This document shows, one piece after another, positions 1-8,239 of a DNA stretch of 62,655 nt. A program made the position numbers and the translations under genes. Position 1 is the first letter of the stretch. Every line of letters begins with the position of its first letter. The notes under the pieces are model-generated. The model had not been told where the DNA came from, ran no database searches, and saw only the letters and a list, made by a program, of their open reading frames with translations. This DNA comes from Phyllobacterium sp. YR531 (lineage in GTDB: Bacteria > Pseudomonadota > Alphaproteobacteria > Rhizobiales > Rhizobiaceae), in NCBI RefSeq assembly GCF_000282595.1, contig NZ_AKIZ01000024.1:1-62655 (forward strand), in the 5' to 3' direction.

Positions 1-114
1 GCGGCTGCCGTAGCCGCTGACCCTAAAGACCTTGAAAGCTTCAAGACGGCCTTCAGTCAGGTAAGCCAGAACTGCGGCACTTGCCATCAGGCTTTCCGCG
101 TCAAGAAGAACTGA
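1..114 (+). CDS. Cytochrome c' / c556-type protein, C-terminal fragment
   Basis: An open frame enters from the left edge and stops at 112-114. Its 37 residues include a CGTCH heme-attachment motif followed by a short basic tail ending RVKKN. A CxxCH close to the C-terminus is typical of class II cytochromes (c', c556), whose four-helix bundle binds heme near the end of the last helix. The next gene, 7 bases downstream, is a diheme cytochrome c, so the two are probably co-transcribed and act together in periplasmic electron transfer. The N-terminus and signal peptide lie outside the window. Confidence 0.75.
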   Translation, partial: AAAVAADPKDLESFKTAFSQVSQNCGTCHQAFRVKKN

Positions 115-121
115 TCATCCG

Positions 122-1048
122 GTGGTGCGCCGGCTTCTCAAGCTTATCTTCAGCCTGCTGATTATCGGCGGTGCAGGGTTTTGGCTGATATCAGCACCGA
201 CCCGGCTTGATGAGGCAAAAATTGCGGCAACTACACCGGGCGATGTTACGCGCGGGCAGGCTGTATTCTGGCAGGGCGGCTGTGCCTCCTGCCATGCCGC
301 TCCGGGCGCAACGGGCGATGCACGACTGGTGCTGAGCGGCGGCGAGGAATTGGTAACGCCGTTCGGCACATTCGTCACGCCGAATATCTCTCCGTCAAAA
401 CAGGGGATTGCCGACTGGTCGCTCTCTGATTTTGCCAATGCGATGACTCACGGGGTTTCGCCTGATGGCAGGCATTATTACCCTGCGTTTCCCTATACGT
501 CCTATGCGCGCATGCAAATGCAGGACATTGCCGATCTTCATGCCTTCATGAACACGCTGCCGCCTTCGGATAACGTCGCCGGGCCGCACAAGTTGAGCTT
601 TCCTTTCACGGTTCGTCGCGGTATCGGCCTGTGGAAGAGGCTTTACCTTTCGGATCAACCTGTTCTCGAAATTGCCAATGCCAGTGAGGCGGTCAAGCGC
701 GGCCAATATCTGGTTGAGGGGCCGGGACATTGCGGGGAATGCCACACCCCACGCAATGCGATTGGCGGGCTCGATAAAACGCTATGGCTGGCAGGTGCGA
801 AGGCGCCGGAAGGCAAGGGCGTTGTGCCGAATATTACCGGCGGTGAAGGCGGCATCGACTCCTGGTCCGCGCAGGATATTGCCTACGCGCTGGAAAGCGG
901 TTTCACACCGGATTTCGACTCTCTTGGCGGTTCCATGGCCGATGTGGTGCAGAATATGTCTCATCTGCAAGCGTCAGACCGCGATGCCATCGCCGCCTAT
1001 CTGAAGGCAATCCCGGCACATCCGAACGGATATCCTGCCGCGCAGTGA
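122..1048 (+). CDS. Membrane-anchored diheme c-type cytochrome
   Basis: This 308-residue protein starts at GTG. Residues 5-25 form a hydrophobic signal/anchor, and two heme motifs follow, CASCH (about 54-58) and CGECH (about 204-208), each at the head of a cytochrome c domain. This matches the two-domain cytochromes that pass electrons from periplasmic dehydrogenases to the oxidase chain; the donor enzyme is not in the window. It follows the cytochrome c556-like fragment closely, which suggests one operon. Heme would be attached by the Ccm system encoded at 55-59 kb. Confidence 0.85.
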   Translation: MVRRLLKLIFSLLIIGGAGFWLISAPTRLDEAKIAATTPGDVTRGQAVFWQGGCASCHAAPGATGDARLVLSGGEELVTPFGTFVTPNISPSKQGIADWSLSDFANAMTHGVSPDGRHYYPAFPYTSYARMQMQDIADLHAFMNTLPPSDNVAGPHKLSFPFTVRRGIGLWKRLYLSDQPVLEIANASEAVKRGQYLVEGPGHCGECHTPRNAIGGLDKTLWLAGAKAPEGKGVVPNITGGEGGIDSWSAQDIAYALESGFTPDFDSLGGSMADVVQNMSHLQASDRDAIAAYLKAIPAHPNGYPAAQ

Positions 1049-1158
1049 TCTGCCATAGATTTTCTTATGAGAAACCTTGGAATTAGTTGCTTGCGGTACG
1101 GGCTGCTTATGTCGTCCACTGGCGGTACTCGATCACGACACAGGTATCCGCCGCTGCA

Positions 1159-1575
1159 ATGGTTTCCGCAAAACTCCAGATTTTCTGTACTATATTCTTA
1201 TCGCTCAGTGGCTTGAAGTATCCGGCACTGGCGCAGGGCAACGCTCTTTCCGACCGGCCGGGATTGGCTGGGCCGGAGGAAATGCCCAAACAAAATGTAT
1301 CCTGTGAAGGACTTGCTGCAACAATTGCCGGGCTTGAAGTTCCTTCAGGTGACCGGATTGACCTATGGGCTACCGGGCCGCTTACTTACATTCACAGTGA
1401 TGAAGCGCTTTGGTATCTTGCCATATGTTCTGAACCCGGTGTGCAGGTCATGTGCATCACATATTCGGGCAACGGGATGAAGATAGGCGAACGTATTCTC
1501 ATTCGCGGTGGTATGAGAATGCTGGATAAAACTCACATAGTCCTCGACCCTTGCCTCGCCTCACGTGCAGAGTAA
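1159..1575 (+). CDS. Small exported protein of unknown function
   Basis: I do not recognise the family. The frame is open from 1087, but ATG 1159 gives a clean signal peptide: a lysine at position 5, a hydrophobic stretch and an ALA-Q cleavage site near residue 25. The mature part is about 110 residues with several cysteines, so periplasmic disulfides are plausible. It stands alone, about 110 bases after the diheme cytochrome. Confidence 0.55.
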   Translation: MVSAKLQIFCTIFLSLSGLKYPALAQGNALSDRPGLAGPEEMPKQNVSCEGLAATIAGLEVPSGDRIDLWATGPLTYIHSDEALWYLAICSEPGVQVMCITYSGNGMKIGERILIRGGMRMLDKTHIVLDPCLASRAE

Positions 1576-1682
1576 GGGTACAAACAGGATTTCGTTCTAC
1601 GTGCTAGTGAAGAATCGTTGATGCTGCCTGTGGACGATAGCTGATAATCTCACCCTGATGCTCAGGCTTCATGAGGTGCGTG

Positions 1683-1988
1683 ATGGGAAAATGGATCATT
1701 GCCAGCGTTTTTTTACTGGCTGCCGTATCACCTGCATGGTCTTCGCCGCTGTTGCGTTGGGATTCCAACGACAAGGGATTCTGGATTATTGCGGACAATC
1801 CGGAAGATCGCTCCTACAACTGTTCCACACGATACACGCTGACCATTGCCGGACAAAGCGAGACACGCAATGACAGCTTCACTGTTGAGCCGAGGTTCAT
1901 CGGGCGGATTGCATTTGTAAGATCGGTAATTTTGCCGCCGAATACGCCCTGGACCGTGGTGCAGGAAGACCCGCCTAGCTGTTATTAA
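1683..1988 (+). CDS. Small exported protein of unknown function
   Basis: The protein has 101 residues if read from ATG 1683, which has GAGG about six bases upstream; ATG 1671 is an in-frame alternative. The N-terminus is a typical signal peptide ending near AWS-S, and the mature part is short, with two cysteines (NCST and PSCY at the very end). The family is not recognised. It may form a pair with the exported protein just upstream. Confidence 0.5.
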   Translation: MGKWIIASVFLLAAVSPAWSSPLLRWDSNDKGFWIIADNPEDRSYNCSTRYTLTIAGQSETRNDSFTVEPRFIGRIAFVRSVILPPNTPWTVVQEDPPSCY

Positions 1989-2173
1989 GGCTCATCGTTA
2001 CCGCGCTGGTCACGGCGTTATATTTCGCCGTTTGGCTGAAAATTGTGAATTTTTTCCCGCTATGGCGCGATATTCGCATGTTCTGAACTCGCCGGGTTAC
2101 AACCTTTACGCGATGCTTTCCATGAAGCGCCCAAATTCTGCGGCGTCATTGCCACTGGAAAGGAATGCCGCAA

Positions 2174-3148
2174 ATGTTCAATCGCAGACAAACGCTTGCC
2201 CTGTTGGGCGCTGCCGCCGGAAGTGCAATCCTGCCGTTTTCGGCCAACGCAGAATCCCAACCGCTGAAGACTTTGCGCATTGGCTGGCAGAAAAATGGTG
2301 TTCTGGCGCTGGCAAAGGGAAAAGGCGCGCTGGAAGCGCGGCTTAAATCCCGTGGCATCGACATAAAATGGGCTGAATTTTCCTCCGGGCCGCCACTGCT
2401 TGAAGCGCTTGGCGCTGGTGCAATCGATTTCGGACCAACCGGCGATGTGCCTCCACTTTTTGCGCAGGCTGCGGGCGGCAATCTCGTCTATGCCGGAACC
2501 TATCGCGGTTCGCCTTCGGGTTCTGGCATATTGGTAGCAAAGGATGCCCCATTCCGATCAATTGCGGACCTCAAGGGGAAACGCGTCGCCTTCAAGCGTG
2601 GATCTAGCGTGCATAACTTTACTGTAAAGGCGCTGCGCACGGCAGGACTGAAAGTGAGTGATGTCGAGGCGATTGATCTTTCGCCATCCGATGCAGCTGC
2701 CGCATTTGCCGCTGGCAAGATCGATGCCTGGGCAATCTGGGACCCTTATTTTGCCATCGCCGAGAAACGTCCTGATGCGCGGGTATTGACCACGGCAGAC
2801 GGGATTGTGGAATCCTGGTCTTTCTTCCTGAGCAATGGTGAGTTCGCAACGCAACATGGTGACGTGTTGAACGAAATTATTGATGAGCTTGCCAGCGTTG
2901 GCCGCGCAGCGCAGGACAATCTTGATGAGACCGTGGCAACTCTATCCAAGATCACAGGTGTTCCAGAAGATATTCAGCGCATCATTTTGACGCGTAAGGA
3001 CGCTGATCTTGGCGATGTGACGACGATATCGGAAGAGGCCATAAAATATCAGCAGGCGCTTGCCGATGAGTTCTATGACCTCAACATCGTTCCGAAAAAG
3101 CTCAATGTCAGCGAGATCGTCTGGAAAGGGTTACCCAAGGCGGGTTGA
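2174..3148 (+). CDS. SsuA-like ABC transporter substrate-binding protein
   Basis: A 324-residue periplasmic solute-binding protein of the sulfonate/nitrate/taurine class (NMT1/SsuA-like). The signal peptide contains NRRQTLALL, a possible Tat motif, ending at ANA-E. The mature part has the typical GPPLLEALGAGAIDFG and DAWAIWDP segments of the family. GGAAAGGA touches ATG 2165, so the in-frame ATG 2174 is the better start. No permease or ATPase gene is adjacent, so the transporter partners must be encoded elsewhere. The substrate is inferred as an aliphatic sulfonate, only from the family. Confidence 0.82.
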   Translation: MFNRRQTLALLGAAAGSAILPFSANAESQPLKTLRIGWQKNGVLALAKGKGALEARLKSRGIDIKWAEFSSGPPLLEALGAGAIDFGPTGDVPPLFAQAAGGNLVYAGTYRGSPSGSGILVAKDAPFRSIADLKGKRVAFKRGSSVHNFTVKALRTAGLKVSDVEAIDLSPSDAAAAFAAGKIDAWAIWDPYFAIAEKRPDARVLTTADGIVESWSFFLSNGEFATQHGDVLNEIIDELASVGRAAQDNLDETVATLSKITGVPEDIQRIILTRKDADLGDVTTISEEAIKYQQALADEFYDLNIVPKKLNVSEIVWKGLPKAG

Positions 3149-3487
3149 TTAACGCCGCTTGCAGCCGATCAGTACCGAGTTTCCATCGGTATATTTGCTA
3201 CGCATTGTATAGAGCCAGCCCTGACACTCATCCATCGATCCGAAGCAACGCTGGAATGAAACTGTCGTTTGATCATCGCCAAAGGAAATCATGGGATTGT
3301 CGGTGGTACCGCTATACCGGCCAAAGACAATTCCAGACCCGACGGGCGGCGCGTTGCATCGCTCGCCTGCATATTCGCTGACATTCTTGCGAACGGCAGC
3401 CTGCGCCTGCGAAATATCTGCAGATAGGAGTGAAGGTTGCAGTAAGACTGCCAGACCAAACACCAAAATCGGAGTAATGCGCTTCAT
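3149..3487 (-). CDS. Small exported protein of unknown function
   Basis: The frame runs from 3511, but ATG 3487 is preceded on the minus strand by AGGAGAAATAGA, an excellent ribosome binding site, which gives 112 residues. The first ~28 residues are a signal peptide. The mature part carries four cysteines (RCNAP, RCFGS, ECQGW, GCKRR), suggesting a disulfide-bonded periplasmic protein. Its stop abuts the stop of the convergent SsuA-like gene. I do not recognise the family. Confidence 0.6.
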   Translation of the reverse strand: MKRITPILVFGLAVLLQPSLLSADISQAQAAVRKNVSEYAGERCNAPPVGSGIVFGRYSGTTDNPMISFGDDQTTVSFQRCFGSMDECQGWLYTMRSKYTDGNSVLIGCKRR

Positions 3488-3636
3488 TCTATTTCTCCTA
3501 TGCGGGACCAATCAGCCTGTTATGGCTTCAAACGATCACGCGGCGGTCATGTTGCAAAAGTAATAACCATTCGCGGCAAGACTGGGGCCAATTCTCATGA
3601 CCGTAGCCTCATTTATTATACGTGCAAAATGTCGGT

Positions 3637-4269
3637 TTAGTTTCGACTACCCAGAGCGAGGCGACAGGCAAGTCCTGCAAATACGGTGGCCAGCAAATAT
3701 TGCGGCAGCTTTTTAAATCTACCAAGGCCGGTCATGCGGGTTCGTATATGGCTGCTTAACAGGATCACAGCACCATTGACGATAAACCCGACGCCATTGA
3801 GCACTGTCGCGAGAATCAGCATCTGCGCGATCAGCGAGCCTGCATTTGGCTGGATGAATTGCGGAAACAGGGCCAGGACGAATAATGCCATTTTTGGATT
3901 AAGCAGATTGGTCGCGAGCCCTTCGCCAAAAATGCGTCTGGATGAAAGCTTCCTGAGGCTTGTCGCAGTTGAAAAGCTCGTGCTTTCCGAACGAATTGTT
4001 TTCCATGCGAGATAAAGCAGATAGGCGCAACCGGCCCAGCGGATGATCTCGTAGGCGATGGGCACGGCAAGAAAAAGCTGGGAGAGGCCAAGCGCTGCAG
4101 CCAGCGCGTGGCAATAGGTTCCGGCTGCGATTCCCGCATAGGTAAGGAACCCCGCAGCGCGGCCCTGACTGACGCTACGGGACGCGATGAGCAACATATC
4201 TGGACCCGGTGTTGCCGTTAGCACGATGGCAGCAAAGGCGAAAATCATGATTGTTGAGAGATCCGGCAT
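3637..4269 (-). CDS. LysE/RhtB family amino-acid exporter
   Basis: This 210-residue inner-membrane protein has five to six hydrophobic segments. It carries the family N-terminal signature TPGPDMLL (residues 20-27) and NPK in the central loop. RhtB/LysE proteins export amino acids or derivatives. It is a single gene, with an ABM-domain gene following on the same strand upstream of its start. The substrate cannot be inferred. Confidence 0.85.
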   Translation of the reverse strand: MPDLSTIMIFAFAAIVLTATPGPDMLLIASRSVSQGRAAGFLTYAGIAAGTYCHALAAALGLSQLFLAVPIAYEIIRWAGCAYLLYLAWKTIRSESTSFSTATSLRKLSSRRIFGEGLATNLLNPKMALFVLALFPQFIQPNAGSLIAQMLILATVLNGVGFIVNGAVILLSSHIRTRMTGLGRFKKLPQYLLATVFAGLACRLALGSRN

Positions 4270-4335
4270 ATCGTTTTCCTTCGATTGAACCGGAATTTCT
4301 GATTATCAGGATTCGCCCGAATGGCAAGATTGATA

Positions 4336-4623
4336 TCAGAGTTCGTTATAATACTGACTTACCGGGGCTGCCGCGAGATGTGTCTGGATATGGTTCCAGT
4401 CGCCGGAGGCGACAATCGCTTCGAAATGGGAGTGGTGCAAAGCTCTGGACGCCCATTCCTCCACCAGCGTGATTGCGTGAGGATCGTCGGCGCCTTGCAG
4501 CACGCGCATTGCCTTGCAGCCGCCTTTTCCGGGAAGTTCATTCTTTACCGTGGCAAGGATAGCCGAAAATTCTGCGAGCTTTTCCGGTTTAACCTGAAAC
4601 TGAATAATGAGGGTGATTGTCAT
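4336..4623 (-). CDS. Antibiotic biosynthesis monooxygenase (ABM) domain protein
   Basis: The start is taken as ATG 4623 because GGAGCAGAGC lies just ahead on the minus strand; the open frame extends to 4659. The 95 residues form one dimeric ferredoxin-like ABM domain, with ITLIIQFQVKPEK as the first strand and ITLVEEWAS as the central strand. Such small proteins act as quinol or heme monooxygenases or as binding proteins, and the exact reaction cannot be told. Confidence 0.75.
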   Translation of the reverse strand: MTITLIIQFQVKPEKLAEFSAILATVKNELPGKGGCKAMRVLQGADDPHAITLVEEWASRALHHSHFEAIVASGDWNHIQTHLAAAPVSQYYNEL

Positions 4624-4712
4624 GCTCTGCTCCATTTGAGGCATTGTGCCTGGAGGCAAGCAAATAGTCTGACTTAACCCGGACAGCCCATACCGGAAAC
4701 TGCGGGAAACAT

Positions 4713-4740
4713 GCCTGATCCTGCGATCTTGTGATCAGGC
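4713..4740 (-). terminator. Hairpin at the 3' end of the AraC gene
   Basis: GCCTGATC at 4713-4720 is matched by GATCAGGC at 4733-4740, an 8 bp perfect stem with a 12-base loop that overlaps the AraC stop codon at 4735. No strong T-run follows on the minus strand, so termination is only possible. Confidence 0.3.
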
Positions 4741-5643
4741 GTCAAGCGCGAGGCTGGAAGCGCCATCAAATGCCTTCGCATATCTGTTCGGGCTGATGCC
4801 GAACTGCTTGCGAAAGTCCCGGGAGAAGTGCGATGCACTGGCATAGCCGGAATGTTCTGCCGCAATGTTGACCGCCACATTGTCATCGATGAGAAGCAGG
4901 CGGGCCTTTTCCAGCCGGATAAGCTTGGCATATTGCATGGGCGTCACGCTCGCAAATTCGCTGAAGCGATGGGCAAAATGCGAGGGACTCATAGCCACGG
5001 ACCGGGCTATTTCAGAGACGTTCAATGGCTGCGTGATGTTTTCCTCAATGAAGCGCATGGCCTTGAGTATCTGCAAATGCTCGCGGGTGATCGATGACCG
5101 TAGAACGCTGGCAGCGTCTGAACGCAGCAGGCGGAATGCGAGTTCACGCAGGCAGAGCGGAGCGATGAGACGGCGCTCCGCAGGATCATCCAGACTGGTC
5201 AGCAATCGCAGCAGGGGATCAGCCAGCGCGGTGTCGAGCTTTCCGACAAAGGCAGCGGGAGCGGGCAGGGCCTTGCTCTGCCTTGTAGTGTCAAACTCGG
5301 CCAATTCCATAAGCGTACGCCCGAGCAGATCAGGTGGCAGCTGGAATTTGAGGGCAATATAAGGTTTGATCGGGCTGGCTTCGACATCTGCCTCATAATG
5401 TCTGTTACCAAGCATGACCAGAAAATGCTCCCGATCATTGATTTGCGTGTAATTGCCGGTGCGCACTGTTTTGCGTCCCGAGATGGCCACCGCAACATTC
5501 AACATCGAAGAATAACCACGCGCATAGGCAAGCGGTGCATCGGCCCGAAACAGCCAGACATCAGGCAATGCCGTCGCGATCCGCCCGGGAGCGGTCGCGA
5601 GGGTCTTTATATGCTGTGCCAAATGGGTAATGGCGTCGGTCAA
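4735..5643 (-). CDS. AraC-family transcriptional regulator (AraC_N type)
   Basis: The protein has 302 residues. The N-terminal ~180 resemble the YqhC-like AraC_N ligand-binding domain. Residues ~190-290 form the double helix-turn-helix: SEIARSVAMSPSHFAHRF for the first HTH and AAEHSGYASASHFSRDFRK for the second. It starts only ~30 bases from the bioB stop, on the same strand. Regulators of this subgroup often control neighbouring aldehyde or alcohol reductases, but none is adjacent here. Confidence 0.85.
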   Translation of the reverse strand: MTDAITHLAQHIKTLATAPGRIATALPDVWLFRADAPLAYARGYSSMLNVAVAISGRKTVRTGNYTQINDREHFLVMLGNRHYEADVEASPIKPYIALKFQLPPDLLGRTLMELAEFDTTRQSKALPAPAAFVGKLDTALADPLLRLLTSLDDPAERRLIAPLCLRELAFRLLRSDAASVLRSSITREHLQILKAMRFIEENITQPLNVSEIARSVAMSPSHFAHRFSEFASVTPMQYAKLIRLEKARLLLIDDNVAVNIAAEHSGYASASHFSRDFRKQFGISPNRYAKAFDGASSLALDA

Positions 5644-5673
5644 AGCGATTCCTGAGGCAGGTTTCAGTGCGAC

Positions 5674-6702
5674 TTATGTTGCCTGAAGTCTGTCCTCATA
5701 CAAGCCTGAATTACGGTCAGGCGTACCGGTCCCGAAACCATCATCGTCGATCGGGCCAATCGTTTCGAACAACCCGGCATCTTCGCCTATGCCCGCATTG
5801 GGTGTCGTCAACAATGTATCGCCGTAGAAAAGCGAGTTAGCGCCCGCCACAAGGCACAATATTTGCGCTTCCCGATTTAGATTGGAGCGGCCAGCCGAAA
5901 GCCGCACAGTCGAGGCAGGCATGACAAGGCGGGCAGTTGCCACCATGCGCACCAGTTCAAACGGGTCAATCAATGGCCGATTTGCCAGAGGGGTTCCTGC
6001 GACGGGGACAAGCGCGTTGATCGGCACGCTTTCAGGATGTGGATCAATTGCCGCCAGAACCTGCAGCATTGAGGCCCGGTCACGAATGGTTTCTCCCATA
6101 CCGATGATGCCCCCGCTGCAAACATCAATGCCGAAAGACCGCACCGTTGCCAGCGTGTCCAATCTTTCCTCATAGGTACGGGTGGTGATGATGTGGTTAT
6201 AGAATTCCGGGCTGGTATCGAGATTGTGATTATAGGCCGTGAGACCAGCGACTGCCAGGCGCTCGGCCTGATGTGGCTTCAGCATTCCAAGTGTTACGCA
6301 GGCCTCCATGCCCAGTGCTCGGACGCCTTTGACCATTTCGATAACCGCATCAAATTCCTTTCCATCCCGGACCTGCCGCCACGCCGCACCCATGCAAAAG
6401 CGTTCGGCACCTGCTGCCCTTGCAGTTGCAGCCATTGCAACCACGCTATCAGGCTGCATGAGTCTGTCACGCGTCAGATCAACTTCGCGATGATGCGCCG
6501 ACTGCGGGCAATAGGCACAGTTTTCCGGACAGCCGCCGGTCTTGATGGAGAGAAGGCTGGCCTTCTGGACCTTGTTCGGATCGTGATACTGCCGATGCAC
6601 TGCGTTGGCTCGTCCCACCAATTCCAGAAGTGGCAGATTATGCAGGTCAACGATTTCGGCGATGGTCCAGTCGGAGCGAATAATTCCATCTGCGAACGTC
6701 AT
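5674..6702 (-). CDS. bioB: Biotin synthase BioB
   Basis: Radical SAM enzyme that inserts sulfur into desthiobiotin to form biotin. The radical-SAM cluster motif is C58-x3-C62-x2-C65 (CPENCAYC). Residues of the auxiliary [2Fe-2S] site are also visible, in FCMGAAW, CVTLG, CSGGII and the RLSAGR arginine region. The length of 342 residues is normal. Its ATG overlaps the bioY stop (ATGA), so the two are translationally coupled. A BioR box lies upstream of bioY. The other synthesis genes (bioF, bioD, bioA) are absent from the window. Confidence 0.96.
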   Translation of the reverse strand: MTFADGIIRSDWTIAEIVDLHNLPLLELVGRANAVHRQYHDPNKVQKASLLSIKTGGCPENCAYCPQSAHHREVDLTRDRLMQPDSVVAMAATARAAGAERFCMGAAWRQVRDGKEFDAVIEMVKGVRALGMEACVTLGMLKPHQAERLAVAGLTAYNHNLDTSPEFYNHIITTRTYEERLDTLATVRSFGIDVCSGGIIGMGETIRDRASMLQVLAAIDPHPESVPINALVPVAGTPLANRPLIDPFELVRMVATARLVMPASTVRLSAGRSNLNREAQILCLVAGANSLFYGDTLLTTPNAGIGEDAGLFETIGPIDDDGFGTGTPDRNSGLYEDRLQAT

Positions 6703-7277
6703 TGGCGTTTATCCCGAAACCGCTTGAGCGATGCGCCAGCCAAGGAGCTTCCAACTGCAACGATACCGATTTTCGCCAGATCGCCGGGCACGAACGGCAA
6801 TACGCCCATGGCAAGCAGTTTTCCGGCAGGCACGTAAACAGCCAGCCAGGCAATGCCAAGTGCGTAGATCAGGGTCAGACCTGTAAGCATCGCGCCTATG
6901 CGTCCGGGAGCACCTTTGCCATATGCCATTACACCGACCAGCCATGAGGCGATAAGATAGCCCAGCAGATAGCCGCCTGTTGGACCAACCATATAGGCAA
7001 GTCCAACGCCGCGCTCTGGTGATCCGGAAAACACCGGAAGACCTGTTGCCCCTGCCGCGAGGTAAGCCGCAAATATCGAAACGGCGATGCGCGGTCCGAA
7101 AGCAATCGCAAATGCCATGACGGCAAGTGTGTGAAGCGTCATCGGCACGGGCCAGAACGGTATTTGCGTCTTCGCTGCCAGTGTCATGACTGCTGCACCC
7201 GCGATGACGAGAAGAACTGTTCGCCTTGACGGAATAATGCTGCTTTCGAGAATTGAACCTTCGGGGATGTGCGCCAT
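6699..7277 (-). CDS. bioY: Biotin ECF transporter S component BioY
   Basis: An integral membrane protein with about six hydrophobic segments and the BioY features [24 protein letters not shown] and FVPGD(L)AK. It binds biotin as the S component of an ECF transporter, or can act alone. ATG 7277 is chosen because AGGA lies five bases ahead; ATG 7289 is an alternative. It is first in the bioY-bioB operon and sits just downstream of a BioR operator. No ecfA/ecfT genes are adjacent. Confidence 0.93.
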   Translation of the reverse strand: MAHIPEGSILESSIIPSRRTVLLVIAGAAVMTLAAKTQIPFWPVPMTLHTLAVMAFAIAFGPRIAVSIFAAYLAAGATGLPVFSGSPERGVGLAYMVGPTGGYLLGYLIASWLVGVMAYGKGAPGRIGAMLTGLTLIYALGIAWLAVYVPAGKLLAMGVLPFVPGDLAKIGIVAVGSSLAGASLKRFRDKRQ

Positions 7278-7294
7278 CATCTTCCTCATGTAAA

Positions 7295-7304
7295 TTATAG
7301 ATAA
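7295..7304 (-). promoter_or_regulatory. BioR operator upstream of bioY-bioB
   Basis: TTATAGATAA (minus strand TTATCTATAA) matches the published BioR box consensus TTATMKATAA exactly. It lies 18 bases from the selected bioY start, where a bound repressor would block the promoter or early transcription. An identical box lies before bioR. Confidence 0.88.
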
Positions 7305-7498
7305 TTTATAGAATCTATCGCTAAAACTTTCACATAAATGCGAGCAAGGCAAGAACTTGTGAATTTGAAATCAAATCACCGTGGGATTTTTTGTGATAGT
7401 GGAGAGGGGGTACCTGAATAATATCAACAAAAACAAATGTATGGGTAGGCGCTCAGTGCCAGCTCCAACCAGCTGCACGCCAAACTTAAAAATATCTA

Positions 7499-8131
7499 TT
7501 ATTTTGTTTTCTGTGATTTATGGCCGCTAAACCGGACGTGCCGAGCAAGTACAGAGGATGCCAATTCTATTTGTCCGTCACGCAAAGCCGCCAATATTGC
7601 CCGGTGATCCCGATCAGTCGGGGCTTCCCACTCCGCTCTCCAGCCGAGAAACAAAAAGCGTGCGCTTGTCGTGTGCAAATCGTCAATGGCTTTCAATAGC
7701 CGGGGCATCCCGCACGGGGTGAGGATGATGCGATGAAAAGCTCTATTTGCATCCTCCCAGGCCTGCACGTCGCCAGCCTTGTCACCTGCTCGGGTGGCGT
7801 TTTCAGCTTGCTCCAATATGGCTTTGGTCAAATGGGGCGCGGCATGTTGTAAAGCCAGCACTTCGAGACTCGCCCGCATTTCCGCAACTTCCTTGACCTC
7901 ATCAAGGCTGATACCTGCCACTCTGACGCCGCGGCGTGGTTCGCTTACCACAAGGCCCTGTGTTTCCAGACGCCGGAAGGCTTCGCGTACTGGGACGTGG
8001 CTGGCGCCAAACTCCTCGGCAATATGATCCTGCCCCAATCTGGCACCAGGTTGGAGCGTTCCAGCGATAATGCGATCGGCAAGTGCCCTGCTGATACGCA
8101 CGGAGAGTGTGTCGTCTTTAGCGGTCGTCAT
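7499..8131 (-). CDS. bioR: GntR-family biotin regulator BioR
   Basis: This 210-residue protein has an N-terminal GntR winged helix (LADRIIAGTLQPGARLGQDH, then VPVREAFRRLETQGLV) and a C-terminal FCD-type helical domain. Its place beside bioY-bioB and the exact BioR boxes before both transcription units identify it as BioR, the biotin-metabolism repressor of Agrobacterium and Brucella. The box before its own start implies autorepression. Confidence 0.92.
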   Translation of the reverse strand: MTTAKDDTLSVRISRALADRIIAGTLQPGARLGQDHIAEEFGASHVPVREAFRRLETQGLVVSEPRRGVRVAGISLDEVKEVAEMRASLEVLALQHAAPHLTKAILEQAENATRAGDKAGDVQAWEDANRAFHRIILTPCGMPRLLKAIDDLHTTSARFLFLGWRAEWEAPTDRDHRAILAALRDGQIELASSVLARHVRFSGHKSQKTK

Positions 8132-8134
8132 ATT

Positions 8135-8144
8135 TTATAGATAA
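8135..8144 (-). promoter_or_regulatory. BioR autoregulatory operator
   Basis: A second exact TTATAGATAA lies four bases before the bioR ATG on the minus strand. It is identical to the box before bioY, so BioR should repress its own gene as well as bioY-bioB. Confidence 0.88.
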
Positions 8145-8239
8145 TTCGCAGGAGACCTGCCGTCCATCGGCAATCAGGCGAACGTCACAATAAGTTTGTT
8201 CCAGTGGAAAGAACTCCACTGGAAACATAAGTCTTGACC

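Noticed and set aside
1979-2086. A 35-codon membrane-like frame (LLRLIVTALVTALYFAVWLK) after the exported protein
   Set aside because: It looks protein-like, but there is no ATG, GTG or TTG start at its head and a stop lies just before it; it may be a decayed gene end.
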